NCBI GenBank assembly: GCA_012729675.1
Contig: JAAYCR010000051.1
Span: forward strand, 1-64,000
DNA from: Phycisphaerae bacterium
GTDB lineage: Bacteria; Planctomycetota; Phycisphaerae; Sedimentisphaerales; Anaerohalosphaeraceae
Length of the DNA: 64,000 bases
Reading direction: 5' to 3'
This document shows positions 25,275 to 34,255 of the stretch, in pieces. The position numbers were made by a program, and so were the translations under genes. The notes below the pieces were generated by a model that was given only the letters and a program-made list of their open reading frames with translations, made no database searches and was not told the DNA's origin. Position 1 is the first letter of the stretch. Each line of letters starts with the position of its first letter.

Positions 25275-27410
25275 TTAAACCATAGCAAACTGTTCGGCCG
25301 CAGAGTCGCTGAGCAGCCCGTCGGGCAGAGTGATCATATCGCACGGCTCCAGTGGACTGCCCGGAACGATTTCATCGTAGGCCGCCACCGGCAGCCGATG
25401 AATCGTTCGCCCCAGCAGCGTTCGCAAACCCGGCCGCAGGCGCGCATCGCACAGCACAATCGCGTGGTCGATACCCTTTTCCATTACGCTCTTCCAGGCC
25501 TGCGCGGCGGCCTTGCTCAAATGCGATGACAGTTCCGGCTCAACCGACAGCCCGATGGCCTCGGCGGTCTGGGTCACCTGGCCGAGCAGCGTATGTTCCA
25601 GCGAAGGCTCCAGCGTAATGGCATAAATCCTGCCATCGCTGGCCTTGTGCTGATCGGTGATCGCACGGGCCAGTCCCTTTCGCACAAACTCGGTCAGCAG
25701 GGCCGCGCTCTTGGTGCGTCCGCCGTGCTCGCCCAGCGCTTCGAGGATCAGCGGCAGATCGCGAATCGAGATTTCCTCCCGCAGCAGATTTTGAAGCACC
25801 CGCTGGAGAAGACCGACCGACACCACTTCGGGCACAACCTCGCCGACCAGCGACGGCTGTACCTTGCGGAGTCGTTCCAGAAGAAGCTGCACGTCTTCGC
25901 GCGTCAGCAGTTCATCTGCGTGGCGGCTGAGCGTCTCGGACAGATGCGTCATCAGCACCGATTCTGGATCGATTACCGTATAGCCGGCGATTTCGGCGTT
26001 TTCCCTGTCGGCTTCGCTGATCCACAACGCCGGCAGCCCATAGACCGGCTCCTTGGTCTGAATGCCCTTGATCGGACGCTGTACCGTGCCCGGATCCATC
26101 GCCAGATACCGCCCCGGTTCCAGCGTGCCGGAGGCGATGACATGGTCATAGAGCCGGATTTCGTAAGCGGTCGGCTCCAACGTGATATTGTCGCGCAGCC
26201 GCACCAAGGGGATGATAAAGCCGTATTTCTGGGCAAATTTTTTGCGTAAAGCGCCGATTCGCTCAAAGATGCTGCTTTTTTTGCGGGGATCGACCAGACT
26301 GATCAGCCGCACACCGACCAGAATCGACAGGATATCGGCGACAAGCAGTTCTTCGACCGAGGCGTGTTCGTCTTTGGCGTCAGCTTTCCCGGCGTCTTCA
26401 GCCGAGGCGACGTCCGGGGTCTGCGTCTGCCTGCGCATCAGCCAGGCCGCCGTGCCGCAGCCGCCGGACAGAAGAAGGAACGGAATCTTCGGAAATCCCG
26501 GCACCAGCGTAAACGCCCCGATCACACAGGCGGCGATCAGCAACGGCTGACTGTGCCGAAACATCTGCCGGGTCATATCAGCGCTGACGGTGTTTTCGGA
26601 GCGAATTTTGCTGACCAGAAAACCGCTGCTGATGGCGATGATGATCGAGGGAATCTGGCTGACCAGACCGTCGCCAATAGTCAGGACGGCATACCGCTGG
26701 AGGGCGTCGCCGATGGACATCCCGTGCGTGTAGCCCAGCAGGACGCCGCCGATGAGGTTGACGGCGGTGATAATCAGCCCGGCCTTGGCGTCGCCGGAGA
26801 TGAATTTGCTGGCACCGTCCATCGCGCCGTAAAATTCGCTTTCCTTGACAATCGCGTCGCGGCGGGTCTTGGCGTCTGTTTCGGTGATGGCCCCGGCGTT
26901 GAGATCCGCGTCAATGGCCATCTGCTTGCCGGGCATCGCGTCGAGCACAAACCGCGCCGCCACTTCACTGATACGCCCGGCGCCTTTGGTAATCACGACG
27001 AACTGAATGACCACCAGGATCACAAACATCACCAGCCCGACGATGAGATTGCCGCCGGCGACAAAATTGCCGAAGGTGTCGATGATCGTGCCCGCGTCGC
27101 CGCGCATCAGGATCAAGCGCGTCGAGGCGACGTTCAGCGACAGGCGAAACAGCGTCGTCACCAGCAGTAGCGACGGAAACGTGGACAACTCCAGCGGCTC
27201 ATTGGAGCCGAGGACGATAATCAATACCGCCACCGCCAGCGAGATGCTGCACGCCAGCCCGATATCCAGCAGATATGACGGCAGCGGAATCAGCAGGGTC
27301 GCCAGAATCGCCACCAGTCCGGCGGCGAAGATATAATTCGTATTGGCGCCAAACCGCTGCAGTGCGGCTTCAGACGGCTGTTTTTGAGATGGACCCGTAG
27401 GTTGACTCAT
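25275..27410 (-). CDS. flhA: Flagellar export gate protein FlhA
   Basis: About 711 aa. An N-terminal membrane domain of roughly eight helices (residues ~25-330) carries the family signature region TLFRLSLNVASTRLIL and GNLIVGLVMFVILVVIQFVVITKGAGRISEVAARF. The conserved FHIPEP-type loop DAMPGKQMAIDADLNAGAI with its export-gate residues is also present. The cytoplasmic domain (EPAYEIRL-like, DPESVLMTHLSE ... REEISIRDLPLILEALGEH) follows. It forms the nonameric export gate of the flagellar type III system. ATG at 27410 preferred over TTG at 27428. fliN precedes it directly; flhB, fliP, fliQ and fliR are not in this window. Confidence 0.95.
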   Translation of the reverse strand: MSQPTGPSQKQPSEAALQRFGANTNYIFAAGLVAILATLLIPLPSYLLDIGLACSISLAVAVLIIVLGSNEPLELSTFPSLLLVTTLFRLSLNVASTRLILMRGDAGTIIDTFGNFVAGGNLIVGLVMFVILVVIQFVVITKGAGRISEVAARFVLDAMPGKQMAIDADLNAGAITETDAKTRRDAIVKESEFYGAMDGASKFISGDAKAGLIITAVNLIGGVLLGYTHGMSIGDALQRYAVLTIGDGLVSQIPSIIIAISSGFLVSKIRSENTVSADMTRQMFRHSQPLLIAACVIGAFTLVPGFPKIPFLLLSGGCGTAAWLMRRQTQTPDVASAEDAGKADAKDEHASVEELLVADILSILVGVRLISLVDPRKKSSIFERIGALRKKFAQKYGFIIPLVRLRDNITLEPTAYEIRLYDHVIASGTLEPGRYLAMDPGTVQRPIKGIQTKEPVYGLPALWISEADRENAEIAGYTVIDPESVLMTHLSETLSRHADELLTREDVQLLLERLRKVQPSLVGEVVPEVVSVGLLQRVLQNLLREEISIRDLPLILEALGEHGGRTKSAALLTEFVRKGLARAITDQHKASDGRIYAITLEPSLEHTLLGQVTQTAEAIGLSVEPELSSHLSKAAAQAWKSVMEKGIDHAIVLCDARLRPGLRTLLGRTIHRLPVAAYDEIVPGSPLEPCDMITLPDGLLSDSAAEQFAMV

Positions 27411-27428
27411 CGATCTCTGTTCTGACAA

Positions 27429-27845
27429 TTATGCCTTTTTATTCTTCTCGATCTGCGCCGAAGCCAGCGGCTTGATTTCCGCCCCCGTGACTTCACGAAT
27501 CCGCAGGCCGTAATGTTCGTTCACCACGACAATATCGCCGGTGGCCAGATGAATGCCCTGCACATATAACTGGGCCGGTTGCCCGACCGCCTGATCCAAC
27601 TCCAGCACCGATCCCGGCCCAAGCTGCAAAAGCCGGCGAAACGGCACCTCGGTTGTACCGACCACCGCCGTAATCGGCATCTGAATATCCAGCAGCACCG
27701 ACAGGTTTTCCTGACCGGCCGGCCCTGCGTCGGCCGCCTCCTGAAACTCCGCCGTCTGGACGTTGCTTGTTGCCGCATTCGTCACCGGCTCGGCCTGTTC
27801 GGTCAGTTGCGTCTTTTCGTCTGTCAGTGTTTCTGTCTGGGCCAT
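27429..27845 (-). CDS. fliN: Flagellar motor switch protein FliN
   Basis: 138 aa. A flexible, Gln/Thr-rich N-terminus of about 45 residues precedes a SpoA/FliN core (VLLDIQMPITAVVGTTEVPF, LLQLGPGSVLELDQAVGQP, GDIVVVNEHYGLRIREV). This is the C-ring beta-fold. AAGGA upstream of the ATG. It lies between fliM (36 nt) and flhA. Confidence 0.93.
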   Translation of the reverse strand: MAQTETLTDEKTQLTEQAEPVTNAATSNVQTAEFQEAADAGPAGQENLSVLLDIQMPITAVVGTTEVPFRRLLQLGPGSVLELDQAVGQPAQLYVQGIHLATGDIVVVNEHYGLRIREVTGAEIKPLASAQIEKNKKA

Positions 27846-27881
27846 CGATCTATCCTTTAAGGTTTCGTATGTTCAACGTCA

Positions 27882-28856
27882 TCAATGCTGCCGCCACTGC
27901 TCATCGGCGATCAGCATCGCGCAGCGTCCGTCGTGCGCCGCCGGCCAGGCCCGCAAACACGGCTGCCCATTGACCAGAACGTCTATCGGCTCGGTGATTT
28001 TGCGATCCAATATGACCACGTCGCCGGTTTCCAGTGTTAACATCGTATTCAGCGCCATCAGCCCCGAACTCAACAGGGCGGCGACCGCCATCGGCGCATC
28101 GTGCATCCGCTTGACAATGCGGTCGGATTGTTCGTTTTTTTCTTCCGCCCGACCGAACGGGCCTTTAAGCTGTGCGATCTCGGCAATCACCTCATCCATC
28201 ACCGTCAGCGTGACATTCAGCGTCACCTGCTCGCAGACCGCCTTGAATTCAAACTCGCAGAGATCTTCCAGATCGCGGAAGCGCACCGGCCAGTCGAGAT
28301 AAACCAGCCGCTCGGCCTTATCGATTGTCCCCACGCCGTACTCGTCAAACCCTTTGGCCACCGCGTCGGCCAGCCCCGCGGCCGCATCCGTCAGAATCGA
28401 CTCGGCCAGCGACGACATTTGCCCGTCTTTGCCGATCTCGGCGTCCGGATCGCGCAGCATACACCCGACCAATATCGCCGCCGTCTCAAACGGCAGACGG
28501 ATAAATCCGATGTGCCCTTTGCCCGCTTGCGTCAGCGGTAAATAATACATCGGCGGCTGCTGTTGGCTGACGTGCAGATACAATTGTTCGGCGTAACGCT
28601 CGTGGATGCCTTCGACGGTCATTTCAAACGGCTGGCCCGACAGGTTATCCAGGCACTTTTCCAGATGCCCGGCCAGCTTGGCCGCCAGCGACTTCAGCGA
28701 TATGGCCGATTCCTGACTAAATCGGTGCGGGATCCGCCAATCCACCGTTTCGACCTCCGGCGCAGGGCCTTCCGGCTCTACCAAGGCGCGCATCGCCTGC
28801 ATGGCCTTAATCAGCGTGTCTTGCGTCATCGGGTTTTCCCTGAGCAGTCGGCTCAT
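27882..28856 (-). CDS. fliM: Flagellar motor switch protein FliM
   Basis: 324 aa. Central CheC-like domain (residues about 50-235; e.g. LPLTQAGKGHIGFIRLPF, ILTDAAAGLADAVAKGF, YLDWPVRFRDLEDL) and a C-terminal SpoA domain (MALNTMLTLETGDVVIL ... ITEPIDVLVNGQP). The short N-terminus does not show an obvious CheY-binding LSQxEID motif, so switch control may differ from the E. coli model. ATG at 28856 overlaps the fliL stop by 4 bp and has GGGAG upstream; the longer frame upstream of it is unlikely. Confidence 0.88.
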   Translation of the reverse strand: MSRLLRENPMTQDTLIKAMQAMRALVEPEGPAPEVETVDWRIPHRFSQESAISLKSLAAKLAGHLEKCLDNLSGQPFEMTVEGIHERYAEQLYLHVSQQQPPMYYLPLTQAGKGHIGFIRLPFETAAILVGCMLRDPDAEIGKDGQMSSLAESILTDAAAGLADAVAKGFDEYGVGTIDKAERLVYLDWPVRFRDLEDLCEFEFKAVCEQVTLNVTLTVMDEVIAEIAQLKGPFGRAEEKNEQSDRIVKRMHDAPMAVAALLSSGLMALNTMLTLETGDVVILDRKITEPIDVLVNGQPCLRAWPAAHDGRCAMLIADEQWRQH

Positions 28857-29437
28857 TGGACCGCAAACTCCCGGAATAGAACTTGCCGAATGAGCGGTTG
28901 GGTGCCGGGAAACAGCAACTCGTTGAACTGATCCTGCACATCGCGTTTGATACGATTGAGATTTCGGCTGCCGCGAACGTCTTCCAGGCTCAGCCCCGCA
29001 AAATACGTCGTCAGCCAATCCCGCAGCACCATCGACCGCTGATCGAGAAACGCTTTTCCCTTTTCCTTATCCATCTCCGGGCTGACCTCCAGCGAAATCG
29101 TCACGCGCACATAGCGGGTCACGCCCGGCTCATCCAGATTGGCAAGCACCGGCTCCATCTCATCGTAAGTCCACGGCGTTGCGCCGACGTTCTGTTGGGA
29201 CAGCAATTCTTCAAACGCCTTTCGGGAATCCTCTTCGGCGGGTTTGGCTGTCGCGCCGGCGGGGTCGTCTTGTCCGCCCATTAACTGCGACAACGCAAAA
29301 CCGCCCGTCGCCCCGGCTACGACAACAGCGCCCAAAAGAATCCATGTGAACATTCCCAATCCGCCGGACGAGGCGCCGGACGTTTTATCCGCGTCAGTTT
29401 TTATGTCATCTTTGTTTGTTTCTTTATCCTTGGCCAT
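28853..29437 (-). CDS. fliL: Flagellar basal-body protein FliL
   Basis: 194 aa. Charged cytoplasmic N-terminus, one transmembrane helix at about residues 30-50 (MFTWILLGAVVVAGATGGFA), and a periplasmic FliL domain (VTRYVRVTISLEV ... MVLRDWLTTYFAGLSLEDV ... IKRDVQDQFNELLF ... VLFREFAVQ) that associates with the stator. AAGGA precedes the ATG. Overlaps fliM by ATGA. Confidence 0.88.
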   Translation of the reverse strand: MAKDKETNKDDIKTDADKTSGASSGGLGMFTWILLGAVVVAGATGGFALSQLMGGQDDPAGATAKPAEEDSRKAFEELLSQQNVGATPWTYDEMEPVLANLDEPGVTRYVRVTISLEVSPEMDKEKGKAFLDQRSMVLRDWLTTYFAGLSLEDVRGSRNLNRIKRDVQDQFNELLFPGTQPLIRQVLFREFAVQ

Positions 29438-29462
29438 TTAGAATCCTTTTAGGGTTGTCCGT

Positions 29463-30875
29463 CTAATCAGCGCCAATCGCAATCGGCGACTCGGCGCAGT
29501 TGTATTTTTTGACTTTATCGCGCAGTGTGCGGTCGCTGATGCCCAGCACCCGCGCCGCGCGTGTGCGGTTGCCTTCCTCGCGATGCAGCGTGGCCACAAT
29601 CGCCTGCCGCTCCAGTTCGGCCAGCGGACGCCCCGCCAGATCAAACGTCGCCTGCGGCGCGTCGGCAACGCCGATATCCGTCTGCAGTTCCCGCAGCAGC
29701 CAGGGCGTGTGCAGAATCGACAGCGTCGAACCGCTGCCCAGGATCATCGCGGTGCGCACCACGTTGCGAAGCTGGCGGATATTGCCCGGCCAGACGTACG
29801 CCTCAAAGATATCCAGTGTTCGGCTGTCGATTTCGGTGATGATGCGTCCCGCTTCGCCGGCAAACTCGTTGACAAACCACCAGATCAGTTCCGGCAGGTC
29901 TTCTTTGCGCTCGGCCAGCGCGGGCATATCGACCCGCACGCCGCAAAGCCGGTAATACAGATCGGCACGAAACGCCCCCGTGTGTACCAGCCGAAGCATA
30001 TCCTGATTGGTCGTGCTGACCACACGCACGTTGACGCGAATGTTCTCGCGGCCGCCGACCCGCTCAAACTGCATCTGTTCCAGTGCCCGCAGCAGTTTGG
30101 CCTGAAAGCCCGGCGGCGTTTCGGTAATCTCATCCAAAAACAGTGTCCCGCCGTGAGCGCGTTCCAGCCGCCCCTTGTGGCACACCAGCGCGCCGGTGAA
30201 CGCCCCTTTTTCGTGCCCGAACAACTCGCTTTCCAGCAGCGATTCATTGAGTGCGGCACAATTGACCTGCACCAGCGGCCCGTCGGCGCGTTTGCTGCGG
30301 GCGTGAATCAGCCCGGCCAGCAATTCCTTTCCGGTTCCGCTGGGGCCGGTAATCAAAATCGGCGCCGCCGTCGGCGCAACCGTCTCGGCCATCCGCACCG
30401 CACGAAGCAGCGCGTCACTGTGCCCGATGATCGGGCAGTGTCTTCCGTCCTGCCCCTGCACCGTGGCCGCCACATGTGCCTTGTGATTGGGCAGCCAGCG
30501 ATCCAGCACCGCCTCCACCGCCGCCGGCACAAGCGGTTTATCGAGTACATCGGCACATCCCGCCCGCAGACCGGCCACCGCCGCCCGCGAAGCGTCCGCC
30601 GCACACAGCATCACCACCGGCAGTTCCGGATGCTCGCTTCGAAGCAGAGACAAAAGATTGCTCGCCTGACCGGCGTCTGTACCCAGCGGAAAATCACCGC
30701 TGACAAACACAAGATGCCATCGGCTCTGCTCAAGGAACGTCCGCGCCGCCCGTGCGGTCGTCGCCACGGCGCCGCGCAGGTTCCGCCGCGCCAGCACCGC
30801 CAGAATCTCGCGCACCTGACGCGAGTCGGACTCCAGAATCAGAACCTGATAAAAGACGTCACTATTCATTTGCAT
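29463..30875 (-). CDS. Sigma-54-dependent activator (FleQ/FlrC-like)
   Basis: 470 aa. A receiver-like N-terminal domain (residues ~8-125) has Ser where the phospho-acceptor Asp is expected (LVFVSGDFPLG), though DKP is kept. The AAA+ domain (~150-385) has Walker A GPSGTGKELLAG, the sigma-54 contact loop GAFTGA, Walker B GTLFLDEI and the arginine-finger region. A Fis-type HTH ends it (ATLHREEGNRTRAARVLGIS). It should activate sigma-54 flagellar promoters without conventional phosphorylation, as FleQ does. It overlaps the upstream TPR gene by 14 bp and lies behind the sigma-54 promoter at 34111, suggesting autoregulation. Confidence 0.88.
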   Translation of the reverse strand: MQMNSDVFYQVLILESDSRQVREILAVLARRNLRGAVATTARAARTFLEQSRWHLVFVSGDFPLGTDAGQASNLLSLLRSEHPELPVVMLCAADASRAAVAGLRAGCADVLDKPLVPAAVEAVLDRWLPNHKAHVAATVQGQDGRHCPIIGHSDALLRAVRMAETVAPTAAPILITGPSGTGKELLAGLIHARSKRADGPLVQVNCAALNESLLESELFGHEKGAFTGALVCHKGRLERAHGGTLFLDEITETPPGFQAKLLRALEQMQFERVGGRENIRVNVRVVSTTNQDMLRLVHTGAFRADLYYRLCGVRVDMPALAERKEDLPELIWWFVNEFAGEAGRIITEIDSRTLDIFEAYVWPGNIRQLRNVVRTAMILGSGSTLSILHTPWLLRELQTDIGVADAPQATFDLAGRPLAELERQAIVATLHREEGNRTRAARVLGISDRTLRDKVKKYNCAESPIAIGAD

Positions 30876-31581
30876 CTCGTTTGGTCAATTGCGTCTGTAG
30901 TTCCTCTTGGCGTGTTTCTTTCCAGGTCACGATCCGGCTGCGTGCCTGCGCCGCGGCGGCCCAGACGGAGTTCGGATACAGCCGAATCAATTCCTCATAC
31001 AGCTTCACGGCCCGCGTGCTGTCTGTCTGACGAAGACAATTGGCCGTCTGAAACAGCAGCCATTGATGGGCAGCGACATCTTCGGCTTCCACCGCCGCCA
31101 GCGCCATCTCGTAGTACCGAGCCGCTTCGTCGGGTTTTCCCGCTCGATACAAAATATTCGCCAACTCCGCCGGATACAATACCGCATCCGGCCGATCCGT
31201 CGCACGCAGCACATCAAACCCCGAAAGGGGTTGTTGTGGACCGGCGGCAGGTGTTTCGTGTTGGGGTGTTTCCGATGTCGCCTTTACGGTACCGATTCCT
31301 TCGGCCGCAGTATTTTCGGACGGCGTCATCGTGTTCGCTTCGCTCTGCGCCGGCGTCCCGAGCGACATCACCTGCTCGATCAACTGCATCAGCGAGACAT
31401 CCTCTTCCTGAGGCGTTTGGACACTCACCGCCGAGGCCGTTTGCGTCATATATCGGTGACGCAATGCGCGGGACTCTGCCAACAGATCATTGGGATCGTC
31501 CGCCGTCAGTTCCGCCGCAGTGGCCGACGCCAGAAGCATCGCCGTGCCGCATATTCCGATGTAATATCGCATCTGTCTCAT
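30862..31581 (-). CDS. Exported TPR-containing protein
   Basis: 239 aa. N-terminal signal (MRYYIGICGTAMLLASATAAE), a low-complexity Thr/Pro/Glu-rich stretch (residues ~60-115), then two tetratricopeptide-like repeats (AELANILYRAGKPDEAARYYEMAL, NCLRQTDSTRAVKLYEELI). Family unknown, probably periplasmic. It overlaps the upstream large TPR gene by ATGA and the activator downstream by 14 bp, so it belongs to the motility operon. Confidence 0.7.
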   Translation of the reverse strand: MRQMRYYIGICGTAMLLASATAAELTADDPNDLLAESRALRHRYMTQTASAVSVQTPQEEDVSLMQLIEQVMSLGTPAQSEANTMTPSENTAAEGIGTVKATSETPQHETPAAGPQQPLSGFDVLRATDRPDAVLYPAELANILYRAGKPDEAARYYEMALAAVEAEDVAAHQWLLFQTANCLRQTDSTRAVKLYEELIRLYPNSVWAAAAQARSRIVTWKETRQEELQTQLTKRDANE

Positions 31582-34049
31582 GGTCTGTTCGATTGCTCCA
31601 GCAACCCTGCATACGCCAGCGCCGCCCGGTCAAACGCTTTCTCTTGGGTATAAATCTCACCCAGAAGGTCATAGACTTCGCGACGAAGCGTCTCAACCTG
31701 AATATTCAGGTTGAGCACGTCCAAGCAAATCGCCTCGGCCTGTTTTTTGTTCCCGTTCAGCCAGGCAATCCGCGCCAGCAAAAAGGCCGCCCGCTGACTG
31801 TCGCGTCCCGCCGGCAAGGCGCCAATCGCCTCGTTCAGTTCGTTCCGCGCCGGCGTCAGTTCATCGTTATGCACATAACATTCGGCCAGTTCCAGCGAAA
31901 GCTGCGCACGCAGCCGCGACTCGGCGACAAACGGAACCCTTCGCCGCAGCATCGAGATCGCCGTCGAAGGCAGATCGATTTGCCGGTACAGCCGCGATTT
32001 GGCCAGCATCAGTTCGACCGAATCGTCCTGACTGAGCCGCGCTTCAGGAATTCCCTCAAGGATATTCAGCGCCGCCACATAGTGGGACTGTTTCATTTCC
32101 GCGTTGGCCAGTTCAAGGATGATGCGAACATAGTCCCGATTGCTCAGTTTGGCCCCCAGCGCCATTCGCAGCGTCTCGGCCGCTTCGACAAAGCGCCCCG
32201 TCTCGATATACGCCTGCCCCAGCATATAACACGTCTCCGGCAGCCGACTGTCATTCAGATCGGTCATCAGTTCCAGCGTTTGGGTCAGCCACGTGACGGC
32301 CTTGTCGGCCTGCCCCTGTCGAAAAACACACGTCCCCAGCCCGAATGCTGAGCGCCGCCGCGCCGCCTGACTGACATTCAGATAATAGACCCGCTGAAAC
32401 ATCTCGGCGGCCTCGCTATAGCCGCCGTTGTTCATCGTCGCCTCGGCCAGCGCAAGCAGCGCCTCATCCAAAATTTTAGCGTTCGGATAACGAATCAGCA
32501 GTTCGTTCAAATCGGCCTGTGCGCCAGTGTAATCGCGAAGCTCCGTCTTGATGCGGCTGGAGCCGAGCAGCGCATACGGCGCCAGCGGATTGTTGGCATA
32601 TTGTGTCGCCAGCAGCTTATACTCGCCCATCGCCGTCGGCGCTTGTTCGGAGAGTGTGTAGAGTCGTCCCAGGCAATAATGAGCATTCGGTGTCCGGTGG
32701 TCGCCGCGATACCGCAGCATAAAACGCTGCCACACTGCAATCGCCTCCTGCGTCATCATCGCATTCAGCGAGTCGGAATCCGCAAATTCGGCCGGGTCGT
32801 ACAACTGTGCCGTCGCCCCGTCAAACCGCCAGAACAGCCCCGCCGCACCGGCGGCGACCTCGGCCAGATAGTTGCGTTCTACCTGCGGCAAAAACAGCGT
32901 CGTTCGCTGCTGCCGAACGGACGCAGGCAGGTCGCTCAATATCAGATTGATCTCGGCTTGGGCGGCGTATTGCTGAAACAACTGCTCCAGCGGGGCATCC
33001 ATCGCGTATGCCGACCATCGCAATCCGATGGAGCGGCTTGGATCAAACTCGATTTTCGGTGAAACGACTGACTGCGATAGAGGCTCAATGCCCGCTGTCA
33101 AAATAGCGATTAACTGGGCCTGATCCGTCACCGCAAACGTATGCACCGGCTGGGAATCCGACCAGAGTACCCCCGGCAGGTCGGCGTCCAGATTATTCGC
33201 CCGAAGCAGATCGCGCGTCAGTGCCTCGGCGGCCAGAAAATAACAATCCGCCTCGACAATCAACGGCAGTTGATCCTCGATGGTTTTCAGCAACGCCATC
33301 GCCGTGAAGGCGTGCCGACGCGCCTCGGCAAAACTGCAGTTATGAGCCTGAATATACGCCAGATTGTAATGGGTCAACGCACGCACCGCCGGCCAGCGGC
33401 TGTTCAGCGCACGGTCGAACAACTCCGCAATCACAGCCTGTTCCTGAGACTTCTGAAGGCTCAACGCCATTTGCAGCGTCAGCCAGTCGGCCAACGCCTC
33501 ATTCTCCGGCGTGCGTGTGGTCAGATTCCGCCGCAGCCGCTCATAGACGTAGGCCGCTTTGTGATAGTCCTTTGCGGCATAAAACGCCTCGGCAGTCTGC
33601 AGCGAAACCGCCTCGTCCAACGCCTCGGCCGTATGCCGCCCCAAGTCGATTCTGTGCAGCAGCGTCGCCGGGTCCGCCGCGTCCTCGACTTGCGGCAAAA
33701 CGGGAGGGGCGGGTTCTGACGACTGGGTTTGAGTTAGTGTCCCGGCTGAAACTCCGGTAATACCCGCCGGCCGAAAGACAAGATAAACAAGAATGCCGGT
33801 TAATACAACCAGATTCACAATCAGGACAAACTGCGTCAGGGTAAATGATCCGCTGCCCTTGCGGTACGCCGCAGCGGGCACAAGGTCCGACACTTCAGAG
33901 CGGTAACGTTCTTCTTGTCGAATTTCAGACAAATCCCCGCCGAAAACATCGAGAGTCGTTACGTCCAGTTTTACGGCGTCACCGAATAACTCGGACAAGT
34001 TCGGAATAGCGGCCTTAGACCCCGAATTGTGCTCTTTTTTCTGGCTCAT
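31578..34049 (-). CDS. Membrane-anchored TPR protein with STN-like domain, first gene of motility operon
   Basis: 823 aa. A cytoplasmic N-terminus of about 70 residues precedes one transmembrane helix at ~71-92 (LTQFVLIVNLVVLTGILVYL). Helical repeats come next, and residues ~340-420 resemble a secretin/TonB short N-terminal domain (MDAPLEQLFQQYAAQAEINL). From ~430 onward lie many TPRs (ALLALAEATMNNGGYSEAAEMF, ETCYMLGQAYIETGRFVEAAE). It probably scaffolds periplasmic assembly. I start at the ATG at 34049 with AGGAAAA upstream. No standard flagellar homologue is recognised. The sigma-54 promoter lies about 50 nt upstream. Confidence 0.75.
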   Translation of the reverse strand: MSQKKEHNSGSKAAIPNLSELFGDAVKLDVTTLDVFGGDLSEIRQEERYRSEVSDLVPAAAYRKGSGSFTLTQFVLIVNLVVLTGILVYLVFRPAGITGVSAGTLTQTQSSEPAPPVLPQVEDAADPATLLHRIDLGRHTAEALDEAVSLQTAEAFYAAKDYHKAAYVYERLRRNLTTRTPENEALADWLTLQMALSLQKSQEQAVIAELFDRALNSRWPAVRALTHYNLAYIQAHNCSFAEARRHAFTAMALLKTIEDQLPLIVEADCYFLAAEALTRDLLRANNLDADLPGVLWSDSQPVHTFAVTDQAQLIAILTAGIEPLSQSVVSPKIEFDPSRSIGLRWSAYAMDAPLEQLFQQYAAQAEINLILSDLPASVRQQRTTLFLPQVERNYLAEVAAGAAGLFWRFDGATAQLYDPAEFADSDSLNAMMTQEAIAVWQRFMLRYRGDHRTPNAHYCLGRLYTLSEQAPTAMGEYKLLATQYANNPLAPYALLGSSRIKTELRDYTGAQADLNELLIRYPNAKILDEALLALAEATMNNGGYSEAAEMFQRVYYLNVSQAARRRSAFGLGTCVFRQGQADKAVTWLTQTLELMTDLNDSRLPETCYMLGQAYIETGRFVEAAETLRMALGAKLSNRDYVRIILELANAEMKQSHYVAALNILEGIPEARLSQDDSVELMLAKSRLYRQIDLPSTAISMLRRRVPFVAESRLRAQLSLELAECYVHNDELTPARNELNEAIGALPAGRDSQRAAFLLARIAWLNGNKKQAEAICLDVLNLNIQVETLRREVYDLLGEIYTQEKAFDRAALAYAGLLEQSNRP

Positions 34050-34110
34050 TTTTCCTGTCAGGTTCGTCGCATCGAGCAATTTAAGCGCAATATGCGTTCA
34101 ATGACCATCG

Positions 34111-34127
34111 GAGCAAAAAATGTGCCA
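34111..34127 (-). promoter_or_regulatory. Sigma-54 promoter of the motility operon
   Basis: Minus strand reads TGGCACATTTTTTGCTC: GG (-24) and GC (-12) separated exactly as required, close to consensus TGGCAC-n5-TTGCW. The predicted start near 34101 lies ~50 nt before the first gene. Adjacent sequence 34128-34255 is AT-rich with no gene. Confidence 0.8.
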
Positions 34128-34255
34128 TTAATAAAAAAACAATACTACACGACAACAAATGCCGATTGATCGCTCAATAATGAGGATATATGGATCCCGC
34201 TGAATTGCATCCGCTGCCATCTGTCTGGCTTTTATACACAGGAGTTGCGAACGCT

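Noticed and set aside
29583-32351. 922-aa open frame on the plus strand
   Set aside because: Antisense to the sigma-54 activator and TPR genes, both of which have clear domains; Arg/Pro/Gln-rich product typical of a shadow of high-GC codons.
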